Shown piece after piece: positions 6,606 through 16,000 of a DNA stretch of 25,291 bases. The DNA is taken from assembly GCA_902489675.1 (NCBI GenBank), contig CABUAP010000004.1, positions 1 to 25,291 of the forward strand, written 5' to 3'. Source of the DNA: an uncultured Azospirillum sp. (GTDB taxonomy: Bacteria; Pseudomonadota; Alphaproteobacteria; RF32; CAG-239). A program made the translations under genes and the position numbers. Numbering within the stretch: the first letter of the stretch is position 1; every line of letters begins with the position of its first letter. The notes below the pieces were generated by a model. That model did no database searches, was not told the origin of the DNA, and worked only from the letters and a program-made list of their open reading frames with translations.

Positions 6606-9419
6606 TTAATTTGTCAAAACGTAACCGTCTTCGTCAAATACCAAAGGCTGACCCGGTTTAGTTTCCCCACCGGCAACCGCATCGGATTTCAATACACCGT
6701 CACTGTAGGACACGCCCGGCAGCAACCCGCCGCAAGTACCGAAACGATTATAAAGCGGGGTATTAAAACTGATAACCGCGCCGCTTGAAGGCAGGATCAA
6801 CCCCGACAGAATCCGCACACCGAATTTTTTGACCCACAGATCAAACGTTGCCGCGGTGAGCGAACTGTCGGACAAAGCATAGCGCAAGCTGAAGAAATCA
6901 TACTGATGCGCCGCCTCGCCGCAGCCGGCAAAAATCGTTTCATTACCCAACAGGATTGTCGCCTCAGTATCATAGCAGATTTCCGCAATTACCCGGTACT
7001 GCGCCGGATGCGGATAAAAAATGATGCGACTGCCGGAAAAAAGCGGCAGCAAAGTTGCGATGACAAGCCCTTCAACCGTTGACAACGGCCATACATTTAC
7101 AACCCTGTCTTTAACGTTAAACGGCAGCACCGTGTTGAGCTGGCTGCAGCCGGCAAGCAGGTTGTGATGGGTTAAGGTTATATTGCCCGGCAAAACCACT
7201 GCCGGATCATTGGTTCCGGTTCGAGGAAAACGGCGGCAGCAACAGCCGCGGATTTTATCTGCAAAAGTAAGGTTGAGATCGGCTGACGGCAACAAACAAG
7301 GCAAAGCGGCTGCTTTTTCTTCCTCTTCAACCATCACTGCGGTTTTGCCGGCGGCAAGCACGGCAAAAAACGAAATCAGTCCGTCAATGCCTGCCGGTTT
7401 AAGCAAGGCAATCCGAGGAGCCTCCGGCCAGAGCCGGCGGATATAGGCTGCGCGAACATAACTTTCACGCAGCAAGCGGCCGAATGTGAGCGGACGTTTG
7501 CCCGGTTTGATTGCGGCAATATGCTTGCGGCCGTGCGTTTGGGCGGCAAAGGCCAGCGCTTCATGCAGATTGGCTTTGTTTTCCGTCGTCTTATACATCA
7601 TTTCGGCCATCATATTATACAGGCGACGGCCGATTTGGTGACGTGCCTCCCGGCTGCCGGCAGGCACGGCCGGAAAACGGCAGGGTTCGAGGATATTGAG
7701 GGTAATTTTCGGAAACCAACGGGTGGGGAATTTGTCTTTCAGGTAAGAAAATTTAGAATATTGGGCGCCGTTGATCCGCACCGGCAGGATTTTGGCACCG
7801 GCTTTGGCGGCAATCACGCCCGCTCCTTCATAAACCTTCATCATCGCACCGGTGGTAGTCACCCTTCCTTCCGGAAAAATCATCACCTTGCGGCCTTTTT
7901 TAATCTCTTCTGCCAGCGAACGAACCGAGAGCGGGTTGGCCGGATCTACCGGGTAGAAATCGACCAGCAGACGAATGACAGGGATAAACCATTTCTGTGT
8001 CCAGCCGGTATTGATGGCAAACGTAATCCGTTCGGGCATAAAGGCTGCCAACAAAACGCCGTCTAAGAGTGAAACGTGGTTGGAAACGATCAGCACCTTT
8101 GAGCCGGCGCGTTTAAAATTGGCAATGCCGCTGACTTTGGAATGAAACAGGAAACCAAGCAGGCTTTGCACCAGCGAGCGGGTCAATGCATCCGGCAAAA
8201 GTGCGCAGATATATACCGAAACCGCGGCAGAGGCCAATGCTGCCGCTAAAAACAACTGCGGCAGGTTAAAACCGAGAGAAAGAAAAACAACGGCGAAAAC
8301 CGCAGACAACACCATCCCCAGCGCATTGCAAATATTGTTGCCGGCAATGACGGTGGCAACATAGGCTTTCGGCGCCCGGCTCTGCATAAAAGCATTGAGC
8401 GGGATAATATACATACCGCCCCAAAAGGCCAGCGCAAACAAATTGAAACTCAGACCAAAAGCGTGCGGTTGGGTAAAAAAAGCAACGAAAGAAACTTTTT
8501 CCGCCGGGGTCGGATAGGCATCAGCAAGCCAGTAGAGCAAAAACAGGCTGACACCCATGCCAACGGCGGAGAGCGGCACATAAGTCGTATGCACAAAACC
8601 TTTCAAAATCCGGTTACAGCAAAAAGAACCAACCGCCACGCCGACAGAAAACAGCACCAAAAAGAACGTAATGACACCCTCGCCGGCATTAAGTATTTTA
8701 CCGCACAGCGGATAAATCTGCACCGCTACCAGCGCGCCGATTGTCCAAAACCAAGTGGCGCCGAGGATACTCATAAAAACCAGCCGGTGTTTGAGCAGAA
8801 AGCGAAAATTTTCCAAAGTCGAAGCAAACAGATTGGCAGAAACCTTCAATGCCGGCCGCGGCGCCGGTGCCGCTGGAATTTTCCGGACAAACAACCAGCC
8901 GGCAGCAGCCAGCAAAATCAACAGGCTGATCGTTGTTTCTATCGGCAGCAAAGTACCGAGAATCAACCCCAATAAAATCGCCATATAGGTAGTGCTTTCG
9001 ATATAAGCATTGCCGGCAATCAGTTCTTCGGGTTTTAGGTGCTGGGGCAGCAAAGCATATTTAACCGGCCCGAAAAAAGCCGACTGAGCGCCCATTAACG
9101 TCATAATCACAATCAAAAGCGGCAGATTGTACCAATAATATGCCGCCGCCACGCCAAGCATCAGCAACAGTTCGGTCACCTTCAACACCCGGGCAATTTT
9201 ATCGCGCGGGTATTTATCCGCCAGTTGACCGGCTACTGCCGAAAAAAGAAAAAACGGTAAAATAAACAAACCGGCGATCAGGTTGGAAAGGATATCCGAT
9301 TGCGCGGTCATTTTGACGGTGACCAATGTCAGCAAAGCATTTTTGAACAGATTGTCGTTTAAGGCGCCCAAAAACTGAGTAATCATCAGGGGCAGGAAGC
9401 GTTTTGTTTTCAGCAGCAT
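6606..9419 (-). CDS. MFS lysophospholipid flippase-PlsC acyltransferase fusion with degenerate adenylation domain
   Basis: The 937-residue product joins three parts that E. coli encodes as LplT (397 residues) and Aas (719). Residues 1 to about 410 are an LplT-like 12-helix MFS transporter that should flip lysophospholipids inward; ITQFLGALNDNLFKNA lies at the start. About 430-620 is a PlsC acyltransferase with the catalytic H448-x4-D453 motif (NHVSLLDG) and FPEGR (515-519). This part should re-acylate lysophosphatidylethanolamine. From about 640 to the end is an AMP-binding, acyl-ACP synthetase-like region. There the ATP-binding TSGSEGxPK loop is missing: the sequence goes from DPAVVLP directly to GNITLTHHN (745 onward). 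The protein also stops at FDEDGYVLTN, before the usual C-terminal subdomain with the catalytic lysine. Acyl activation is therefore probably lost. AAGGAAAG precedes the ATG. Confidence 0.85.
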   Translation of the reverse strand: MLLKTKRFLPLMITQFLGALNDNLFKNALLTLVTVKMTAQSDILSNLIAGLFILPFFLFSAVAGQLADKYPRDKIARVLKVTELLLMLGVAAAYYWYNLPLLIVIMTLMGAQSAFFGPVKYALLPQHLKPEELIAGNAYIESTTYMAILLGLILGTLLPIETTISLLILLAAAGWLFVRKIPAAPAPRPALKVSANLFASTLENFRFLLKHRLVFMSILGATWFWTIGALVAVQIYPLCGKILNAGEGVITFFLVLFSVGVAVGSFCCNRILKGFVHTTYVPLSAVGMGVSLFLLYWLADAYPTPAEKVSFVAFFTQPHAFGLSFNLFALAFWGGMYIIPLNAFMQSRAPKAYVATVIAGNNICNALGMVLSAVFAVVFLSLGFNLPQLFLAAALASAAVSVYICALLPDALTRSLVQSLLGFLFHSKVSGIANFKRAGSKVLIVSNHVSLLDGVLLAAFMPERITFAINTGWTQKWFIPVIRLLVDFYPVDPANPLSVRSLAEEIKKGRKVMIFPEGRVTTTGAMMKVYEGAGVIAAKAGAKILPVRINGAQYSKFSYLKDKFPTRWFPKITLNILEPCRFPAVPAGSREARHQIGRRLYNMMAEMMYKTTENKANLHEALAFAAQTHGRKHIAAIKPGKRPLTFGRLLRESYVRAAYIRRLWPEAPRIALLKPAGIDGLISFFAVLAAGKTAVMVEEEEKAAALPCLLPSADLNLTFADKIRGCCCRRFPRTGTNDPAVVLPGNITLTHHNLLAGCSQLNTVLPFNVKDRVVNVWPLSTVEGLVIATLLPLFSGSRIIFYPHPAQYRVIAEICYDTEATILLGNETIFAGCGEAAHQYDFFSLRYALSDSSLTAATFDLWVKKFGVRILSGLILPSSGAVISFNTPLYNRFGTCGGLLPGVSYSDGVLKSDAVAGGETKPGQPLVFDEDGYVLTN

Positions 9420-9447
9420 AGTCTTTCCTTAAGTCTAAATATCTGAA

Positions 9448-9476
9448 ACTAAAACATGAACCCCGTACCGTGTCAA
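9448..9476 (-). promoter_or_regulatory. Promoter of the MFS-PlsC fusion gene
   Basis: On the minus strand a perfect TTGACA (9476-9471) and TTTAGT (9453-9448) are spaced by 17 bases, 28 bases before ATG 9419. Its -35 box lies 25 bases from the opposing -35 of the cold shock gene promoter. Confidence 0.6.
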
Positions 9477-9501
9477 GAAAATTAAAAAAAACAAATAAGG
9501 G

Positions 9502-9529
9502 TTGCTATTTATAAAAATATGTGTATCCT
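9502..9529 (+). promoter_or_regulatory. Candidate promoter of the cold shock gene
   Basis: TTGCTA (9502-9507) and TATCCT (9524-9529) are spaced by 16 bases in an AT-rich stretch. Start of transcription near 9536 would give a leader of about 165 bases, as is typical of cspA-type mRNAs. Confidence 0.5.
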
Positions 9530-9535
9530 TGGAAA

Positions 9536-9699
9536 TTGCGTTAGATTTTTAAGTCCGCGGGAACGCGGCATCACGAATTAGATTTTTCTTTTCAAGTCCA
9601 CAAAACATTTAAAGATTTTTCTATGCGTCAGGAAAATCTTTGCGACCCCTGTGTCCAATTTCGGGCAAGGGCAATTTATTTTAGAAAAGGAAAGTCAAC
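9536..9699 (+). promoter_or_regulatory. Structured 5' leader of the cold shock mRNA
   Basis: About 165 bases without a gene precede the cold shock coding region. A hairpin with stem CCGCG/CGCGG (9555-9568) is closed by a GGAA loop of GNRA type. A second hairpin pairs AAAGATTTTTC (9611-9621) with GAAAATCTTT (9632-9641), leaving one bulged T. A short motif occurs twice: TTAGATTTTT followed by AAGTCC at 9541-9556, and again at 9578-9599. AAAAGGAAAG gives the ribosome binding site. In E. coli the cspA leader is a thermosensor that refolds in the cold; whether this unrelated-looking leader does the same is inference. Confidence 0.5.
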
Positions 9700-9903
9700 A
9701 TGACTAAAGGTACCGTAAAATGGTTTAACTCCCGCAAGGGCTATGGTTTTATTCAGCCGGAAGACGGCTCGAAGGATATCTTCGTCCATATCAGCGCGGT
9801 TGAAAGAGCAGGCCTGCGCAATTTGCAGGAAAATCAGAAAATTGCTTTTGAAGCGACAGAAAACAAAGGTAAAATCTCGGCTGAAAATCTGAGCCTGCTG
9901 TAA
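9700..9903 (+). CDS. Cold shock domain protein (CspA family)
   Basis: The 67-residue product is a complete single cold shock domain, an OB-fold that binds single-stranded RNA and DNA and melts RNA secondary structure during cold or growth transitions. RNP1 is KGYGFI (13-18) and RNP2 is IFVHIS (27-32). The N-terminal TKGTVKWFN is the family signature, and the surface aromatics Trp8, Phe9, Tyr15 and Phe17 are present. Length is normal for the family (65-75). It is cytoplasmic. The gene is monocistronic: it has its own promoter and long leader upstream and a strong terminator downstream. It diverges from the MFS-PlsC gene and converges on the giant adhesin gene. Confidence 0.97.
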   Translation: MTKGTVKWFNSRKGYGFIQPEDGSKDIFVHISAVERAGLRNLQENQKIAFEATENKGKISAENLSLL

Positions 9904-9942
9904 GTAAATATCCTGTTTCCGCGCCAAGCAGCGGAACAAGTA

Positions 9943-9971
9943 AAAACCCCGGAAACAATCCGGGGTTTTTT
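9943..9971 (+). terminator. Rho-independent terminator of the cold shock gene
   Basis: AAAACCCCGGA pairs with TCCGGGGTTTT around a five-base loop and is followed by a T-run. A weaker inverted repeat, TTCCGC/GCGGAA, lies just before it near 9917-9936. Confidence 0.92.
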
Positions 9972-9980
9972 ATGGTCTGT

Positions 9981-10012
9981 AAAAAAAGCTCCGGCAATTT
10001 CCGGAGCTTTTT
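9981..10012 (-). terminator. Terminator of the adhesin gene, possibly bidirectional
   Basis: A perfect 12-base-pair stem, AAAAAGCTCCGG (9983-9994) with CCGGAGCTTTTT (10001-10012), surrounds a six-base loop. On the minus strand it ends in a seven-T run and lies 20 bases after the adhesin stop codon. T residues on the plus strand also allow termination the other way. Confidence 0.88.
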
Positions 10013-10032
10013 GCCAGAAGATCAAAGCCTGA

Positions 10033-13000
10033 TCAGAAACCGACCGAGAGTTTTTCTTCCTCACCCGTCAGGCTGCCGATGTTCATGAACAAACCTTCAT
10101 CCGTCCGCAGCTTGTAGCGATCCAACAACGGCGCCCGCATGATTTCAATCGGATTTTCCGTTGGGTATTCGGTATAAGGCGGATTCATCATCCGTGCTTC
10201 CAGATCGGAACGGGTCAACCATATATTATAGAAGTTCGTATGTTCATGGATATACAGTTCAAATCCGCCGACTGCCGTTACCCGGGCAATGTTGGCGTGG
10301 CCGGAAGGCAGGTCAATCATGACCTTGCCCGACTGCAGGTTATAAATGTAGTCGGAAACCAGACCCTCTTCCAGCTTGTTAACTGCGATACCGTTTTCGG
10401 CCTTCAGATTGATCTTGCCGTGTCCGTTATCGTTTAAGGCCAGAACCAAGCGGTTATCGGGAGCGCCGATACTGCCGTTGGTGTGCAGGGTAATATTGTC
10501 CGCCTTAAAGTTCGGCACATTCGGATCCAAGCCCGGCGCTGCCAGAATCGAACTGTCTACCCGCATATCAATATCGCCGTTTGAAGCAAATTGACGGATA
10601 TTCATATCGCCGCTGACTTCATTGATGTAAATGCCTTTTTCCGCCAGCGCATTGATCCAGCCCGGTTTGGTATAAGAAGAATCGACCGTCAGATAATTGT
10701 TTGATGTGCCGATACTGCCTTTATTAGCGGTCAAATCAACCGTATTTGCGATGATTGCACCTTCTTTCGGCGCTCCGGCATTTAAGATTGAACCATCGGC
10801 AACAACCGTAACCTGCCCGTTTGCAGCCTTGACCGAACCATGCAGATTGGCATCTGATTTATTGACTGTCAGATCAATGTTTCCTTCTTTTGAGGTCAGA
10901 GCACCGAAGATATTGTCGTTGTTAACCACAACTTTCATATCCCCGCCGGACGTCACCTCATCAAGCTCTACAGAATCCGATGCAATATTCATTGTCGTTC
11001 CTGCGCTCATATCTTTTGCCGTCAAGTTGCCTGCGGCATCGGCCGTCAGACTGCCCCCGGCGTCAGCCGTGGTCAGCTTGATGTCTTTTTCTGCCGTCAG
11101 TTGCAGATTGCCGCCCGAAGTCAGGCTATTGGCATCCAGGCTGCCGCCGGAAGTTATATCCATATTGCCGCCGGCATTAATCAGACCGGCCGCGATATCA
11201 CCCAGACGGGACAGCAAGTTCACCTCGCCTTCCGCAGAAACGTTGTCGGCATCAAGCGCCTTTTCTGCCGTCAGCTGCAGATTGCCGCCCGAAGTCAGGT
11301 TATCTGCATCCAAAGAATCGGCACTTTCAACTTCAATATCCCCACCGGCCGCAACATCGGTTAAAGCGATATCTGCGGCGGAAATAATACGAATATCTTC
11401 ACCGGCATTGACATCGCTGAAAACAGACGAATGTGCGTTATCCAGATAAATGCTGCCGTCAGCCGCGGCTGTCAGAGCATCGGTCGCTACTTTCAGATAC
11501 TGATCGGCTGAACCAATATTGCCGGCAATGCCGTTAAATTCAATTTTGGCGGCCGAAAGCAGGCTGTCTGCTGCAGCACCGGTTATCGAGGAGGCTGATT
11601 TCAAACGAAGCGTTCCGCCGGCAGCGGCTGATTTAACCGACAATTCCTGCATACCGAGATTATTGATATTGGCATCACCTTCGGCGTTCAAAGTCAGCGT
11701 ATGTTCTTCGCCTTCCTTGTCACCCAAAGCAATGGTCAGATAATTGTCCTCATCGCCGATGTTGGCGGCGTTGATAACGATGCTCTGTCCCTGCAGGTTG
11801 ACCATATCACCTTCATCCAGTGTACCGGCAATCAAGTTTCCGTTGGTTGTCAGGTTGAGAATACCGTCTTTGGCCAACAGGCTGTCAGCAACCAGGCTGC
11901 CGCCGGTGGAATTAAGGAATATATCGTTTTGGCTGCGGGCAACAATCTTGGATCCTTCGGCCAGTTTGACGTTCAAAGCCTTGTCCGCCGTACCGATACT
12001 GCCGTCGGCTGCTTCAAGCGTGAGATCGCCGCCGATAACATTGGTATGATCTGCCTCTGTTGCCACATTGTAGATGCCTTTGGCACCGGCAATAGTAATC
12101 TTTTGCCCCTCACCGGCTTCTACCGTATTGATATTGATGTCTTCCTCACCGCCGAGATAGATGTAGTCTTTGGCTTTCAGCGTAATGCTGTCGGCATGGA
12201 TATCAACATCCTCGCGTTTGTGAACGGTTACGGTATCTCCGTCTTCGGAAATTTCCAGATTATCCCTTTCGGCAGATGCGATCAGCAGAATCTTATCAAC
12301 ATCGCTTTCCGGAGAAAGTTCGGAAAGTTTGAAAGTTTCGCAGCCGGTATCGCGGCCGATCAAACCGTTGGCTTCGATGGTTACATTTTTGCCAACCACG
12401 TTCGGATCTTCGATCATATACTGCGTATCAACCACTTCGCCTTCTTTGGCTTTGAAGATGCTGTACGCCAGCTGGCTCTTGTTCCAGCCTGCACCTTCCG
12501 CCAATTCGGTTTCTTCGGCGCCGCTCAGCTGATACGTCCAGTTAGCATCATAACTAGATCCGTACTTGCTTTCATCGCCGTAAACTGCCGCCAGCTTTTT
12601 ATACTCTGCCGTTTTTTCCGCTTCGAGCTGATTGATATACTCGTCGGTAATTTTATCCATACCGAGAGCCTGCTTTTCACTTTCGTTCAGTTCTTTATTC
12701 AACAGAGCTTCTCTTTCAGCTGCCGTAAACTTAAATTCCGGCTCGCTGCCTTCCGGCTGGCGTGATTTATATTGCCAGTAAGCATTATATTCTGCCTTTT
12801 TGCCGCTAAGGAAAGCTTCTTTCATTTGCTCGTTACCGACATCCAGCCCCATATCGTCCCAGATTTTGGTTAACTGCTCAACTGTTTTGTCGTCGTAGAC
12901 TTCATTGGTGTTGGCATCAAAAACACCGCCGTTTTCGACTTTGATGTTAACATCGCCGTCCAAAGAGGTAACGCTTGCCAAACCGAGATCGCCGTTTTCC

Positions 13001-16000
13001 TGAATCAGGTTGATGTTATTGTTGGCCAGAGCGGTTAACGCACTGTCATCACCGCCGGAGGTCTGGATCTTGAGCGCCGCGTCATCGGTACCGATTGAGC
13101 CGGTATGAGCCGTCAGGCTGATCTGCTTACCGCTGATCAGAGAATCGGCCGAAGCGCCGAAGATGCTGCGGTTGGCTGTGATCGAAGTGTTGCCGCCGTT
13201 ATTGATAATGTTTTTGAAAACAAAATCACTGCCGGCCGATTTCAGGTTAACATCGCCTGCAACTTTGTTAACAACATTCAAATTGCCGCCGGCAATATCA
13301 ACCGCCAGCGCCGTGCCGTTGCTGCCGATACCGTTATTGGCTGTCAAATTCAAGCCTTGTCCCAAGATCCGCGCATAGTCGGAACCGACTTTAATGGCAC
13401 CATCGGTCGTGATGTTGGTGGTACCGCCCAAATTGTTGATAACACCGTTGAGGGTAATATCGGATTTGGAAACAATATCCGCCAATGCGCTGTCATAGCC
13501 TTTGAACGAGATTTTGATATCATAGTCGGCTTTAACGCTGTGGGTATTGATGTGCGTTTCGCCTTTTTCGTAGATATCGGTTGTTTTATATTTATCAACC
13601 GAGAAAATCCACCAACCTTCGCTCCATTCTTCAACATCATGGTAAATCAGCTTTTCCTGACTGGATACATAAGAATCTTTTTCATATTCATATTTATTGT
13701 CGGAACTGCTGATTTCGATACGTTCGCCGTTTTCCAGTTTGGTCGGTTCGCCAACCGGGGTCGGGCCGGTAACGGTTACGCCTTCACCGGTATCGGGAAC
13801 CAGCCAATCCATGCCCCAGAAAGAATCGCCTTCATAGGTTTTGGTGGTCTGGCTGACGGATTTTTGACCGGTCTGCCATACATAACGCTGATCTTCGAGC
13901 GGAGAATAAGTAGTGCTCGACTTTCCGTTTTCATCCTGAACGGCATTGATACCGGTATTGGTACCGTTGTTATCGGCAACCGTAATCGTATTGCCGTTAC
14001 GGGTATAAGTCGTTTGCAGATATTCGCCTTTACTGTTGGTTTTGGCCAGATCGGTAATTTTGATCACGCCGGAAATGCGGTTTGACAAACTCATATTGTT
14101 GACCACAATTTCCTTGCCGGACTGGTTATTGATATTAACCCGCCCGTAGCCGTCGGTTACCTGTATCTCGCCGGAGTTTTGGGAAGTGTTGAGGATATGT
14201 CCGTAGATTTCAACATACCCGCCTTCAACCCGAACGTCCGCCAATTCGATTTGCCCGGTGACCGCGTTATAATAAGCATCCACATTGCCATATTTATCCG
14301 ACAGTTTGTAGAGCGCCGAAGCATTATAATCATATTGCTTCTTGTTGTTATAATCCGCCAGTGCCGTTTCGGAAGTCAGCCCGCCGGCCAGCTGGATATT
14401 CTCATCGGGAATTTCCAGAACATAATCGGTGGTTCCGCTTTGAACCAGACCGTTCAGATTAATATAACGACCGCTCAAAAAGATGCTGTTGCTGGCAACC
14501 ATTGATGAACGACTGTCGTCTATATTGGCATTGGACGAAGACGATGCCGAACCGGAACCAAGGTGACTGCTTTCGTTACCCGAAGCGATCGAATCCCACG
14601 CCGATTCCGGAGCACCGCCGATATGACGGAAACCGTTGGTATAGCCTTGATAGATATCGCGCCCTGCCGTAACACTCAAATCACTGCTGTTTATTTTTCC
14701 ATCCAGGTAAATGCTGCCTGCCGTATTGTTCACTTTGATCGCACCGCCATAATTGGTGACCGTGCCGTCAATATCAATATTCGGCGCACGACCATCATTT
14801 GCAGCAATGTTTGAAGTAATGGTAATCGTCGGGTTTTCCATCGTCTTTTCGGCAATGTGAACCTGCAATGAACCGATGTTGCCGTTAACTGTCGCACCGT
14901 TGAGCTTGACCGTACCACCCGTTGTTTCGGGAATGGTTATGTCCGAAACACGCAAGAACAAAGAGCTCTTGTTTTCGATCGTAACCGCAGCATCACTGGT
15001 CACAGATACCGAACCGTTACCCTGCAATGAGCCGGTATTAAAATTGACGGCGCCGGGCTGAGCATAGATATCGCCGATGGTTACATAATCGACCATGGTA
15101 TTAATGGTACCGCCGTCTTCGCTATAGAGCCCCATCAAAGTCAGCTTGGCTTCCAGAGCGGCTATTTCCGCGTCATAGTAGGCTACCGCCTCTTTATCTT
15201 CAATGTAAGCTGCCCGCAAACTCTTTATCCGCTTGATTTCGTCAACAATGTCGCTGTACAGTTTTTCGCTTGTCTTTTTATGATAAAGCTGATCATCATC
15301 ATAAAAAGTTTCTTCGCCGATGGTCACCTTAACCCGCCCGTTTTCTTCAATCACGAATGTTTGGATATTGTTGACACCGGCTTCTGCCGTACCGTTAACC
15401 ACAATTCGGGAATTATTGCTGACGGTTCCGTTATACGATTTATCCTCAAGAGAGAGCAGCTCGTTATACGGGTTTTTAGCCGAAGAAAATCCATCGGTAA
15501 TCGCAATACCCATGTCGGAAGTGAGATTAATATCCCGACCGCTTTTCAAAACCGCACCGGAATTGACATTGATCAGATTATTCATCGTAATCGAAGCCTC
15601 TACATCCGGATCGGAGAACGGTAAAGCTGTGTTATTCCACAAGTAAACGCGGGAATGCAGCGTATTGTTGCCGCTGTAATCCTCATATGCCTGACCGGCA
15701 TAGACATGAAGATCGCCATAGGACATGGTATAGGATCCATCGGCAAAATTAACCGAGTTGTCCGATGTTGTCCGTACCGCCGCACTGCCCATCGCCACAC
15801 CGGAAGCACCATAGGTATTGACGTAAACTTCCGAGTTAAGATTGGCGTTGGAATTAGCGGTCAGCATCATATCGCCGATCGAGGTGATCTTGCCATTCAA
15901 ATTGACCGCCGCTTTGTTTTTGCGGTTATCGATCGAAGAGATCGTATCGGCAATGGCAAGCACGCCGCCGCTGACCAATTTGGCTTTGTCGGTTGCTTTT

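Noticed and set aside
10600..11400. Repeated short motifs resembling a CRISPR array
   Set aside because: The repeats are imperfect, unevenly spaced and in frame with a beta-helix protein, so they are protein repeats.
11701..12765. Long plus-strand open frame (354 codons) antisense to the adhesin gene
   Set aside because: It mirrors the codon bias of the adhesin, lacks a ribosome binding site, and its product shows no family or membrane pattern. The minus-strand frame is clearly the real one.
13105..14085. Plus-strand open frame of 326 codons antisense to the adhesin gene
   Set aside because: Same reasoning: composition artefact of a long repetitive beta-helix gene on the other strand.
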